Assembly (NCBI RefSeq): GCF_000282335.1
Contig: NZ_AKJM01000115.1
Location: 1 to 64,000 of the forward strand
Source of the DNA: Pseudomonas sp. GM48
GTDB taxonomy: Bacteria > Pseudomonadota > Gammaproteobacteria > Pseudomonadales > Pseudomonadaceae
Direction: 5' to 3'
Length of the DNA stretch: 64,000 nucleotides
Made by a program: the position numbers and the translations under genes. Each line of letters opens with the position of its first letter. The first letter of the stretch is position 1. Shown in pieces: positions 8,673 to 15,905 of this stretch. The notes under the pieces were generated by a model. It was given only the letters and a program-made list of their open reading frames with translations, searched no databases and had not been told where the DNA came from.

Positions 8673-9079
8673 TGGGTTGCCTTGAATACGAAGAATTTGA
8701 GGGCTAGGAACAGATAGCTAGCAACTACAAAGATGGCCAGCGCCTGAATCCACTGGTGTGCATAACCGAAGTGATCCACGAACACGGCGAGCAGACAGAA
8801 GTTGATGGCATATCCAACCGCATGAGCCAAGACGAATCGTATACCTGAGCCCAGGGTCCCTCCCTGATAGGAAAAGGTCAAACGGTGGTTGCCGACGAAA
8901 CTGATGAACGCGCCAGCCATATAGAGTGCGGTCATGGTCAGCTTCGGCGTGCTTCCCAGTTTTGTCAGGAACAGATAAAGAGCATAGCCGCAGCCATTGC
9001 TGAGTAGACCTACCAAGGCATATTTGAGCAGTTGTACTGCAGGTATCCGTTTTTTCAGTCGAGCTGCCAGGCCGTTCAT
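8669..9079 (-). CDS. gtrA: GtrA-like lipid-linked sugar flippase
   Basis: 136 residues with four predicted membrane helices (LLKYALVGLLSNGCGYALYL; MTALYMAGAFISFVGNHRLTF; FVLAHAVGYAINFCLLAVFV; ALAIFVVASYLFLALKFFVF), the fold and length of the GtrA family. The F-V-G-N-H-R-x-T-F motif is diagnostic. GtrA proteins move undecaprenyl-phosphate-linked sugar from the cytoplasmic to the periplasmic side. The gene starts 51 bp downstream of the GtrB-like gene and is coupled to the methyltransferase that follows. Confidence 0.88.
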   Translation of the reverse strand: MNGLAARLKKRIPAVQLLKYALVGLLSNGCGYALYLFLTKLGSTPKLTMTALYMAGAFISFVGNHRLTFSYQGGTLGSGIRFVLAHAVGYAINFCLLAVFVDHFGYAHQWIQALAIFVVASYLFLALKFFVFKATQ

Positions 9080-9130
9080 TTAGTTGCTAGATCCAGTGTC
9101 GGCCGCAACGTTTGCCAAAAGCATTTGCCT

Positions 9131-10054
9131 TCATGAGCGGCCATAGATGTTCCTGACAATGGTGTACGGGCGGCGTTTACTTTCGGAGAATACCTTGGAA
9201 AGGTAAATGCCAATGATGCCCATGCAGGAAAGAACCAAACCGCCAAGCAACCAGATCGAGACCATCACCGAAGTCCAGCCCGCCATGGTATATGAGAAGA
9301 ACAGCCAATTGATCAGCAGGTAGGCGGAATAGCAGCAGGCAAACGAGAAGATGATCAGACCGATGTAGAAAATGGCGACCAGCGGGAGGACGCTGAACGA
9401 CGTGACGGAGTTCACCACCAGCGACAACTTGCGCCTGAAGGTGTAGGTCGATTGGCTGGTGCTGAGCTTTTGAATGGTGACGGCCATTTGTGCGAAGCCG
9501 GTGATATGAAATAACCCAGCCATGAACACCTCTCGTTCTTCATGGCACAGCAGTGCAGCGACGTAACGCCGACTCATCAAGCGAGCAGTGACAACGTTGG
9601 CAGGGAGCGACAAACCGGATAATCGGTTGATCAACGTCCAGAAGAGCCCGCCACTCAAGCGTTCGAACCAACTGCCCTTGCGTTGCTCCTGAACCCCGTA
9701 GACCACGTCACAGTCTACGCTGCGCATTTGCTCGGAAAATGTCAGCAGGCACTCCGGAGGTTCCTCCAGGTCGCTGTCGATCAAGAACACCTCGTTGCCT
9801 TGTGCATGGGCGAGCCCGGTCATCATCGCTTTGTGATGGCCGAAGTTCCTTGACAGGTCGACCAGCACTACATGCGGGTCTATTTCCGTCAGTCGAATGG
9901 CCAGCCCCAGGCTGTCATCAGGTGATCCATCATTGACCAGGACGATTTCATAGTCATCGCCTGCAAGTGTTTGTGCGGCGCTAGTGCAGCGGGCATGAAA
10001 CTCCTGGAGGTGCTCGGCGGATTGATACAGGGTGGCGACGATGGACAGTCTCAT
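9131..10054 (-). CDS. gtrB: GtrB-like undecaprenyl-phosphate glycosyltransferase (GT2)
   Basis: 307 residues. The N-terminal GT-A domain has VATLYQSAEHL, IVLVNDGSPDDS, LSRNFGHHKAMMTGL and the metal-binding DSDLEEPPE. Two C-terminal membrane helices precede the basic end ESKRRPYTIVR, as in GtrB and polyisoprenyl-phosphate glucosyltransferases. It should transfer a sugar from its nucleotide to undecaprenyl phosphate on the cytoplasmic face. The start chosen (MRLSIVATLY) overlaps the wbqC stop as ATGA; an upstream in-frame start would run 14 codons into wbqC. Whether the sugar is glucose or the amino sugar made by the WecE-like enzyme cannot be read from sequence. Confidence 0.88.
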   Translation of the reverse strand: MRLSIVATLYQSAEHLQEFHARCTSAAQTLAGDDYEIVLVNDGSPDDSLGLAIRLTEIDPHVVLVDLSRNFGHHKAMMTGLAHAQGNEVFLIDSDLEEPPECLLTFSEQMRSVDCDVVYGVQEQRKGSWFERLSGGLFWTLINRLSGLSLPANVVTARLMSRRYVAALLCHEEREVFMAGLFHITGFAQMAVTIQKLSTSQSTYTFRRKLSLVVNSVTSFSVLPLVAIFYIGLIIFSFACCYSAYLLINWLFFSYTMAGWTSVMVSIWLLGGLVLSCMGIIGIYLSKVFSESKRRPYTIVRNIYGRS

Positions 10055-10749
10055 AAGGTGACATGCTTCATGTAAGTTTGAGATTCGGTGCCGCAATTGA
10101 AGAGCAGATCAAGAATGCTGACTCCGTGGACGAACGAGCCCCACAGCTGTGGGTATTCGCGGTAGTCACTGTAGTCGAACCAGTGCAGATCGATGCCTTG
10201 CGCCTGGAACTGTTCGGGCTGCAAGTAATCTTTGGCTGACGGCCCGGACATATATTCGTTGGCGCCCGCCTGACGACACAAGTCCACAAGACGCTCAGTC
10301 TTACCTTCTCCCAGTTCGTAATCCCAGGAGCAAGATATTCGTGTATGGATACCCAAATAGTCGCAGATAGCTTTGATAAGGTTGCTGTTCAACTGGGTTA
10401 GATGACTGTAAGACGCTTCTAAGTACAGAGGGCGCAGCCAGCTAGCGATAGCATCAAAATGAGCTGCCCGCCTGTAGTTGCTTTCCAGCGTTTTCCAGTG
10501 CTTGATTTGCCAGCCGTCGACCAGCGGCACATCGCGGATACGGCGATGAATATCCTTGCCTACCGGCACGGTTAGCCACTGCACTCCTTGTGGCGTCTTG
10601 ATTTGGTTACGGTTGCGCCAGTCATTTTTTGTGAACTGCATATCATCGTAAAGGACGAATTCATCCACTGCCGCGATGAGGTCGAAGTAGCCCTTCCAAG
10701 GGATATAGTTGGACTGCAGAATGGCAATTCTCTTCACTTCGAAATCCAT
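10051..10749 (-). CDS. WbqC-family protein
   Basis: 232 residues. The family signature is clear: IAILQSNYIPWKGYFDLI at the N-terminus, EFVLYDDMQFTKNDWRNRNQIKT, WLTVPV, and LGEGKTERLVDLCRQAGANEYMSGPSAKDYL. WbqC proteins are found in O-antigen and surface-glycan loci, often beside 4-amino-sugar aminotransferases; the reaction is not established, though an acyl- or aminoacyl-transfer role has been suggested. It is the first gene of the minus-strand operon and overlaps the gtrB-like gene by 4 bp. Its promoter must lie in the AT-rich DNA just above 10749. Confidence 0.85.
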   Translation of the reverse strand: MDFEVKRIAILQSNYIPWKGYFDLIAAVDEFVLYDDMQFTKNDWRNRNQIKTPQGVQWLTVPVGKDIHRRIRDVPLVDGWQIKHWKTLESNYRRAAHFDAIASWLRPLYLEASYSHLTQLNSNLIKAICDYLGIHTRISCSWDYELGEGKTERLVDLCRQAGANEYMSGPSAKDYLQPEQFQAQGIDLHWFDYSDYREYPQLWGSFVHGVSILDLLFNCGTESQTYMKHVTL

Positions 10750-11073
10750 ACGTGAGTAAGCCGATTTTTGGAATCAGTGCCGTTGCCTGTCATATTCTGA
10801 GGCTTTCCACATGCTAACAGTATTAAGTACGGCGAGTCGTTGCTGCTGACTGAAAACGGCTAGTCACGTGGGGTGTGGATACGCACAATTTCGCTTCAAA
10901 TACATCGGATGCATCGGGCACTTGAAAGCCTTGCGGTTTACTGCATCTTGATTTCTTCCAGGTACAGAGCAATGCCCTACTCCTCCCCTCACCACTTTCG
11001 TCGACGCTGACCGTAGCTACTCTCCATTGTGGTGAGAAAAACAATGGCGCCGACGAGGTGTCAGGAGGTGCAA

Positions 11074-11246
11074 ATGCCAGCCCGTAAACACCGCAACGCC
11101 AATGGGAAAAAGACAAGCGCACGGCCACCTTGTTGATGAAGAAGCTGGAGGCATGCATCGACGGGAAAATCGTGCTGACCACCTCACAGGTGACGGCAAT
11201 CAAGATCATATTGAACAAACTGCTTCGAGCAAAGCGGCAACCCTGA
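11074..11246 (+). pseudogene. Frameshifted small phage-like gene remnant
   Basis: An ATG at 11074 has a strong ribosome-binding site (CAGGAGGTGCAA) and opens a basic 20-codon frame (MPARKHRNANGKK...) stopping at 11136. A second frame reads DKRTATLLMKKLEACIDGKI then VLTTSQVTAIKIILNKLL and stops at 11246; an ATG of this frame overlaps the first stop. The second stretch looks like the helix-turn-helix part of a phage small-terminase-type protein, as far as I can judge by eye. A third frame continues to about 11340 with RTELAAVVAGGKLTL before a stop. This pattern is best explained by one decayed gene with frameshifts; a coupled pair of very short genes is the alternative. Confidence 0.4.
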
Positions 11247-11437
11247 CGCGCCCGTTATCACTCAAATAGTGCGGACAATCATTGAAAAAAGACGTACCGA
11301 ATTGGCCGCTGTTGTAGCCGGTGGGAAACTCACGCTGTAGGAGAAAGTAGCTTCACGCGGGCAATAGGTGTGGGGTTGCGCGTGGGGTTGGATGCCTGAA
11401 TTATTTTAGATCAACGTATTTAGCGACCTGTAGAACG

Positions 11438-11468
11438 AAAAAGCCCGCAGCGACGGCGGGCTTTTTCA
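11438..11468 (-). terminator. sutA terminator, right copy flanking the island
   Basis: The stem GCCCGC / GCGGGC around AGCGACG lies between A5 and T5. It terminates sutA on the minus strand. Bases 11439-11467 equal 3826-3854 except for one position (A here, G there). Confidence 0.9.
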
Positions 11469-11485
11469 GCAAGCGCGAAGCAGGC

Positions 11486-11809
11486 TCAGATAGGCCGGCT
11501 GCCGTACTTGTTGTCAGGCTTCTTGGGCGGATCGGCGACCACATTGGCCTCCACTTCCTGCACCTTGCCGCCACGCGCCAGGAACTCTTCCATGGCCTTG
11601 GCCAAGGCATCGCGTTCCTTGTTCTTGGCTTCGACACTCGGCAGCTCATCGACCGATACCGCTGCCTTGGCCTTGCCTTTGGCGGCCGGAACCGGCGCAT
11701 CACCGCCGTCGTCTTCAGCGACGTCTTCCGCCGCTGCTTCCAGACCTTCTTCGGTTTCGTCGTCGTCGCCTACTTCGAGGTCGTCGTTTTCCAGATCATC
11801 GTCGCTCAT
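11486..11809 (-). CDS. sutA: RNA polymerase-binding growth-arrest regulator SutA
   Basis: 107 residues. The N-terminal 45 are almost all acidic (DDDLENDDLEVGDDDETEEG), then a short basic Ala-rich linker, then the conserved C-terminal half with LPSVEAKNKERDALAKAMEE, GGKVQEVEANVVADPPKKPD and the end KYGSRPI. SutA of P. aeruginosa is a largely disordered protein that binds RNA polymerase and raises expression of ribosomal RNA and other genes during slow growth. The match to that protein, recalled rather than computed, is close over the C-terminal half. It lies 101 bp downstream of yjbQ on the same strand. Confidence 0.9.
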   Translation of the reverse strand: MSDDDLENDDLEVGDDDETEEGLEAAAEDVAEDDGGDAPVPAAKGKAKAAVSVDELPSVEAKNKERDALAKAMEEFLARGGKVQEVEANVVADPPKKPDNKYGSRPI

Positions 11810-11910
11810 GTTCTACCTCATGACTTGCGAAAAGCAGATTAGTTATAGCCCAGCTTTGCCCTCTGTCGAAGGCTGCCGGAAAAAAATCAACAGCCGCTGC
11901 TGACCAGCGG

Positions 11911-12336
11911 TTATGCCCCTTCACCGTGCACGGTGGCGAGGACTTTACGGGCACCGCCGTGATCACGGTGCTCGCCCAGGTAAACGCCTTGCCAGGTCCC
12001 CAACGCCAACCGGCCTGCCGAAATCGGCAAACTGAGCTGACAGCCAAGCACGCTGGCCTTGAAGTGCGCCGGGAGGTCGTCCAGGCCTTCGTCGTTATGC
12101 TCATAGCCGTCTGTTCCTTGTGGGATCAGACGATTGAAAAATCGTTCGAAGTCGCGACGTACCGCCGGATCGGCGTTCTCGTTGATGGTCAACGACGCCG
12201 AGGTATGCTGCAGCCACAAATGCAACAGACCGACCCGACATGCCTTGAGTTCAGGCAGGCCGGCGAGTAACTCGTCCGTTACCAGATGAAAGCCCCGGGG
12301 CCTCGCCCGCAAGGTAATCAGAGTCTGTTGCCACAT
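11911..12336 (-). CDS. YjbQ family protein (UPF0047)
   Basis: 141 residues from the start MWQQTLITLRAR; an in-frame upstream start exists but would add nine non-conserved residues. Family motifs: LLHLWLQHTSASLTINENADP and the metal-site region HRDHGGARKVLATVHGEG near the C-terminus. Some members have weak thiamine-phosphate synthase activity, which rescues thiE mutants; the physiological role is unsettled. Paired with sutA, as I recall from other Pseudomonas genomes. Confidence 0.9.
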   Translation of the reverse strand: MWQQTLITLRARPRGFHLVTDELLAGLPELKACRVGLLHLWLQHTSASLTINENADPAVRRDFERFFNRLIPQGTDGYEHNDEGLDDLPAHFKASVLGCQLSLPISAGRLALGTWQGVYLGEHRDHGGARKVLATVHGEGA

Positions 12337-12506
12337 ACAGTTCTCCGCACGTCCGGGGCGCATTCTAGCGCGCTCTGGGAAAAAACAAAGGCCCTAATAT
12401 TCCTTCAATCCTGTAAGCCTTCGACCGCACAAAATCCCCCGAAGCAAACATCGCAAAACCTGTAGGAAAAAACCTTTCAGCGCTCCCTTCAATGACAAAT
12501 TCCAGA

Positions 12507-12532
12507 CAAAAAAATGCCCGGCAAGCCGGGCA
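12507..12532 (-). terminator. Terminator of glnK-amtB
   Basis: The perfect stem TGCCCGG-CAAG-CCGGGCA (12515-12532) is followed, read on the minus strand, by a run of seven or more T. It lies about 20 bp beyond the amtB stop. Confidence 0.85.
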
Positions 12533-12551
12533 AGTTTTGTTATGCGCGTGC

Positions 12552-13889
12552 TTACAAGTTGTAGCCGCGTTCGTTGTGAAGCGCCAGATCGATGCCGACC
12601 GCTTCTTCTTCTTCGTTGATCCGCAGCCCCATGACCGCATCCAGCACCTTGAGGATGATGAACGTGGCGATTGCGGTGTAGATCACCGTGAAACCCACGC
12701 CCTTGCACTGAATCCACACTTGCGCGGCGATGTCGGTCACAGTGCCGAAGCCACCCAGGGACGGTGCTGCGAACACACCGGTCAGGATTGCGCCGAGGAT
12801 ACCGCCGATACCGTGTACGCCGAAGGCGTCCAGGGAGTCGTCATAGCCGAGCTTGCGTTTCAGGGTGGTCGCGCAGAAGAAGCACACCACGCCAGCCGCC
12901 AGGCCGATTACCAGTGCGCCCATCGGGCCGACGGTGCCGGCAGCCGGGGTGATTGCCACCAGGCCGGCAACCACGCCCGAAGCGATACCCAGTGCGCTAG
13001 GTTTGCCGTGGGTGACCCACTCGGCAAACATCCAGCCCAGCGCAGCAGCGGCGGTAGCGATTTGCGTCACCAGCATCGCCATACCGGCGGTGCCGTTGGC
13101 CGCAGCGGCGGAACCGGCGTTGAAACCGAACCAGCCGACCCACAGCATCGCCGCGCCCATCAGGGTGTAACCGAGATTGTGCGGCGCCATTGGCGTGGTC
13201 GGGAAGCCTTTGCGCTTGCCCAACACCAGGCATGCAACCAGGCCGGCCACACCGGCGTTGATGTGCACCACGGTGCCGCCGGCGAAGTCCAGCACGCCCC
13301 AGTCCCACAGCAGGCCGCCATTACCGGACCAGACCATGTGCGCAATCGGCGCGTAAACCAAGGTGAACCAGATGCCCATGAAGACCAGCATCGCAGAGAA
13401 CTTCATCCGCTCGGCGAAGGCGCCGACGATCAACGCCGGGGTGATGATCGCGAAGGTCATCTGGAAGGTGACGAACACTGCCTCAGGGAACAGTGCCGCA
13501 GGGCCGGTCAGGCTGGCTGGCGTGATGCCGGCGAGGAATGCCTTGCCCATGCCGCCGATGAACGAATTGAAGTTGACGACGCCCTGCTCCATGCCAGTGG
13601 TGTCGAACGCGATGCTGTAGCCATAAATGACCCACAGGACGCTGATCAGACCGGTAATGGCGAAGCACTGCATCATCACGGAAAGAATGTTTTTCGACCG
13701 AACCATGCCGCCGTAGAACAGCGCGAGTCCGGGAATGGTCATGAACAGCACCAAGGCTGTCGAGGTCATCATCCAGGCGGTATCGCCGGAATTGAGGACT
13801 GGGGCCGCCACTTCGTCTGCCGCCATGGCCAGGCCGGGCATTACGAGGGACAAAAGGGCTCCTAGCCCTGCGAATTTACGCAGAGTCAT
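12552..13889 (-). CDS. amtB: Ammonium transporter AmtB
   Basis: 445 residues: a cleavable signal peptide (MTLRKFAGLGALLSLVMPGLAMA, cut before ADE) and eleven membrane helices. The family signature is seen in DFAGGTVVHINAGVAGL, with the first pore histidine nearby, and LDAFGVHGIGGILGAIL carries the second twin-His site. It forms trimers in the inner membrane that conduct ammonium and are gated by GlnK. It starts 35 bp after glnK on the same strand; the pair is the standard nitrogen-regulated glnK-amtB operon. Confidence 0.97.
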   Translation of the reverse strand: MTLRKFAGLGALLSLVMPGLAMAADEVAAPVLNSGDTAWMMTSTALVLFMTIPGLALFYGGMVRSKNILSVMMQCFAITGLISVLWVIYGYSIAFDTTGMEQGVVNFNSFIGGMGKAFLAGITPASLTGPAALFPEAVFVTFQMTFAIITPALIVGAFAERMKFSAMLVFMGIWFTLVYAPIAHMVWSGNGGLLWDWGVLDFAGGTVVHINAGVAGLVACLVLGKRKGFPTTPMAPHNLGYTLMGAAMLWVGWFGFNAGSAAAANGTAGMAMLVTQIATAAAALGWMFAEWVTHGKPSALGIASGVVAGLVAITPAAGTVGPMGALVIGLAAGVVCFFCATTLKRKLGYDDSLDAFGVHGIGGILGAILTGVFAAPSLGGFGTVTDIAAQVWIQCKGVGFTVIYTAIATFIILKVLDAVMGLRINEEEEAVGIDLALHNERGYNL

Positions 13890-13924
13890 ATTGTTTTCTC
13901 CTGGGGCGTTGGGTTTGTGGCGGC

Positions 13925-14263
13925 TTAGATAGCGTCGGTATCGGTTTCGCCGGTACGGATGCGAATCGCCTGTTCCAGATTGACCACGAAGATCTTGCCG
14001 TCACCGATCTTGCCGGTGTTGGCAGCCTTGGTGATGGCCTCGATTACCCGGTCCAGATCCTTGTCGTCGATAGCGACGTCGATCTTCACCTTGGGCAGGA
14101 AATCGACCACGTATTCCGCGCCGCGATACAGCTCGGTGTGACCCTTCTGCCGACCAAAGCCTTTGACTTCAGTGACGGTAATGCCCTGCACGCCGATCTC
14201 GGACAGCGACTCGCGTACGTCGTCCAGCTTGAACGGCTTGATGATGGCAGTGACTAGCTTCAT
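13925..14263 (-). CDS. glnK: Nitrogen regulatory protein P-II (GlnK)
   Basis: 112 residues. Begins MKLVTAIIKPFKLDDVRESL; the T-loop FGRQKGHTELYRGAEYVVDF carries the uridylylation site Y51, and the B-loop is TGKIGDGKIFV. PII trimers report 2-oxoglutarate, ATP/ADP and, through uridylylation by GlnD, glutamine; unmodified GlnK closes AmtB. The ATG at 14263 was chosen because it gives the conserved N-terminus; the open frame continues upstream but without conservation. An NtrC/sigma-54 promoter would be expected upstream, but no clean -24/-12 element was found. Confidence 0.96.
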   Translation of the reverse strand: MKLVTAIIKPFKLDDVRESLSEIGVQGITVTEVKGFGRQKGHTELYRGAEYVVDFLPKVKIDVAIDDKDLDRVIEAITKAANTGKIGDGKIFVVNLEQAIRIRTGETDTDAI

Positions 14264-14682
14264 GAAAACTCTCTCCCGAATTGGTGGACTTGCCCCAGGA
14301 AAACAAACCCGTCTCAAGTCTAAGCGCAGTGCCTGGCTTTGTAACGCATCGTCGGCCTTACCTGCCCGTCCGACGCCAGCTAACCGCTCCTTGCGAAGCA
14401 CTCCCCGTGTTTCGCTTGGCGCACTGCATTCGTCACAGCGACTGCATCAGTGCATGGGTCACAAGGGACTAAGCAGAAAGCTTGCCATCTCCACAAAACT
14501 GACTGTTTTCAAGTCTTTACCGGCGGATGGTGGATACTTCGCGACAACACCTGGCACGTTACGCACAACAACGGTGCGACGCCGTCCGTCCCGATGCGCG
14601 AAAACCGTGCATCCCTTGCCCGCGGAAATGACTATAGACACTGCGTGATACACTGCCCGTCATTGTTTCCAGGACATTGCCC
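14264..14682. other. Divergent promoter region between glnK and ubiK
   Basis: 419 bases with outward-facing genes on both sides. It should hold the nitrogen-regulated promoter of glnK and the promoter of ubiK. A partial -24/-12-like match (AGGCAC then TT but no GC) exists on the minus strand near 14320, too weak to call. No small gene or hairpin stands out. Confidence 0.5.
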
Positions 14683-14943
14683 ATGCTCGCGCCAAAAGAC
14701 TTCCTCGACGCCCTGACCAGCACCGCCTCCCGCCTCTTCAGCGGCGACACGCCGCTGCCGAAAGCCGAAATCGAAAGCCAGTTCAAAATGTTGCTGCAGA
14801 GCGGCTTCAGCAAACTGGATCTGGTGAGTCGGGAAGAGTTCGATAGCCAGATGGTTGTATTGGCACGCACTCGGGCGCGGCTGGAGGCTCTTGAAACGAA
14901 GGTTGCGGAGATGGAAGCGAAGCTAACCCCGCCGACCGAATAA
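14683..14943 (+). CDS. ubiK: Ubiquinone biosynthesis accessory factor UbiK
   Basis: 86 residues from ATG at 14683 (an in-frame TTG two codons upstream is less likely). The sequence has an amphipathic N-terminal helix (LAPKDFLDALTSTASRLFSG), LPKAEIESQFKMLLQSGFSKLDLVSREEFD, and a C-terminal coiled coil (ARLEALETKVAEMEAKL), matching the BMFP/YqiC family renamed UbiK. It forms a trimer that binds UbiJ and lipids and supports aerobic ubiquinone synthesis. In other pseudomonads, as I recall, comM follows closely; here 2.3 kb of accessory DNA intervenes. Confidence 0.92.
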   Translation: MLAPKDFLDALTSTASRLFSGDTPLPKAEIESQFKMLLQSGFSKLDLVSREEFDSQMVVLARTRARLEALETKVAEMEAKLTPPTE

Positions 14944-14967
14944 ATTCTGATGTGAAATGCAGTCCCC

Positions 14968-14992
14968 TTGTGGGAGCGAGCTTGCTCGCGAT
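14968..14992 (+). repeat. Single REP plus adjacent hairpin
   Basis: TGTGGGAGCGAGCTTGCTCG is an unpaired family-1 REP variant. It is followed at 14994-15012 by GAAGGTCG-GAA-CGACCTTC, a perfect inverted repeat that may act as a terminator-like end for ubiK, although no T-run follows. Confidence 0.7.
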
Positions 14993-15020
14993 TGAAGGTC
15001 GGAACGACCTTCCGCTTCAC

Positions 15021-15058
15021 CTGTAGGAGCTGCCGAAGGCTGCGATCTTTTGATCTTC
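15021..15058 (+). repeat. Dispersed repeat of the 'TGTAGGAGCTGCCGAAGGCT' type
   Basis: CTGTAGGAGCTGCCGAAGGC followed by TGCGATCTTTTGATCTT is a repeat I recognise as widespread in P. fluorescens-group intergenic DNA. Only one copy is present in this window, so the call rests on recall. Confidence 0.5.
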
Positions 15059-15245
15059 AGCCCCGCAACAATCCCGGCAACGTCCTACAAACATCACACC
15101 GCCGTCCGATTGCGTCGCGAAGTATCCGATCTCTATGCTCATCCCCAGCTGAATATTCAGCACCGGGTTTGGCGACCTGGATAGCATCCGACGCACCGCG
15201 ACCACATTCGATTCAGGGAATTATCCCATCTCGAATTATGGCGGC

Positions 15246-15375
15246 TGTGCGTGGGAGACCTTCAGGTCTGCCGGTTTGTCCGGATGCACCGGTTCGCCAA
15301 CCCGCGCGCAGCTGCCACCCTTTCGTTTGGCGACGAACAGAGGCAGCTTCCTTCATACGCATCCGGAGTTGCAAA
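15246..15375 (+). promoter_or_regulatory. Candidate structured 5' leader of the BRO-N gene
   Basis: Two consecutive hairpins are visible: AGACC-TTCA-GGTCT (15256-15269) and CCGGT ... ACCGG (15271-15292). A C-rich stretch and an AG-rich patch (ACGAACAGAGGCAG) follow, then the ribosome-binding site GGAG 8 bp before ATG 15376. The layout suggests an RNA element controlling translation or termination. I have the impression of similar leaders before other small accessory genes in this group, but cannot verify it here. Confidence 0.35.
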
Positions 15376-15894
15376 ATGGAAGAAAGCTATCTAATCCCTC
15401 ACGTCTTCACCCGCCACAAACTCCACCTCCACGCCCTCCTAATACAAAACCAACCCTGGTTCAGCGCCCGCGACCTAGGGCGACTTCTACGCATCTACCT
15501 CAACGACCGCCAACTCCGAAAACTCGATACCGACCAATACCAAACCACCAGAACCCTCATCTACGGCCGCACCGAGAACACCCTGCTGATCAGCGAATCC
15601 GGTGTCTACGCCATGCTCGTCTACCACTACTGCCCCGAATACCGAGCATTACGTGAATGGCTCACCCACGAAGTCGTCCCCGCCCTGCGGGACGCCCAAC
15701 ACCCCACCACAACCGAACGCCCACAACTGAGCCTGCTCAATTGGCCGGAAATGTCATTGAGCCTGCTGCACTGGAACAACCAGCCGTGGATTCGATTGCA
15801 GGATGTTCCGCAGATGATGACAGAGCGGGAGCAGGCAAGACGCCCGGTAAAACCGTGGTGGAAGCGGGCTTCACGTGTCCTGCAGTCGCTTTGA
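15376..15894 (+). CDS. BRO-N domain (prophage antirepressor-like) protein
   Basis: 172 residues. The first 110 form a BRO-N/antirepressor domain: FTRHKLHLHALLIQNQPWFS, ARDLGRLLRIYLNDRQLRKL, TLLISESGVYAMLVYHYCPE and ALREWLTHEVVPALRD, which follow the family pattern (ARDL, SESGLY-type, F/W-LT-x-VLP). The tail of about 60 residues has no known domain. BRO-N proteins bind DNA and occur as phage antirepressors and in integrated fragments. No other phage gene adjoins it, so it is an orphan or a domesticated regulator. Codon use is odd for the region, unusually rich in C-ending and CCN/CTC/CAC codons early in the gene. Confidence 0.8.
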   Translation: MEESYLIPHVFTRHKLHLHALLIQNQPWFSARDLGRLLRIYLNDRQLRKLDTDQYQTTRTLIYGRTENTLLISESGVYAMLVYHYCPEYRALREWLTHEVVPALRDAQHPTTTERPQLSLLNWPEMSLSLLHWNNQPWIRLQDVPQMMTEREQARRPVKPWWKRASRVLQSL

Positions 15895-15905
15895 ACATTT
15901 AACGT

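Larger units (their letters stand above)
10750..11485. other. Intergenic region right of the glycan island
   Basis: Holds the promoter of the wbqC operon near 10750-10800, decayed phage-like coding debris at 11074-11340 and the sutA terminator at 11438-11468. Between about 10800 and 11070 I see no gene; reading frames on either strand match nothing recognisable. Confidence 0.6.
14944..15375. other. Intergenic region between ubiK and the BRO-N gene
   Basis: Holds a single REP (14968-14992), a perfect 8-bp-arm hairpin (14994-15012), a member of another dispersed Pseudomonas repeat (15021-15058) and a probable structured leader (15246-15375). The segment 15060-15240 shows no gene that I can support. 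Confidence 0.6.

Noticed and set aside
10823..11218. A 131-codon minus-strand frame in the island's right flank
   Set aside because: No ribosome-binding site, no homology by eye, and the + strand reading of the same region shows better gene-like signals.
12492..13865. A 457-codon frame opposite amtB
   Set aside because: Complete overlap with amtB, His/Gln/Gly-rich composition typical of antisense frames in high-GC genes, no recognisable motif.
14264..14400. Sigma-54 promoter for glnK
   Set aside because: The best minus-strand match (AGGCAC with TT at the right distance) lacks the essential GC of the -12 element. Expected biologically, but not supported by the bases.
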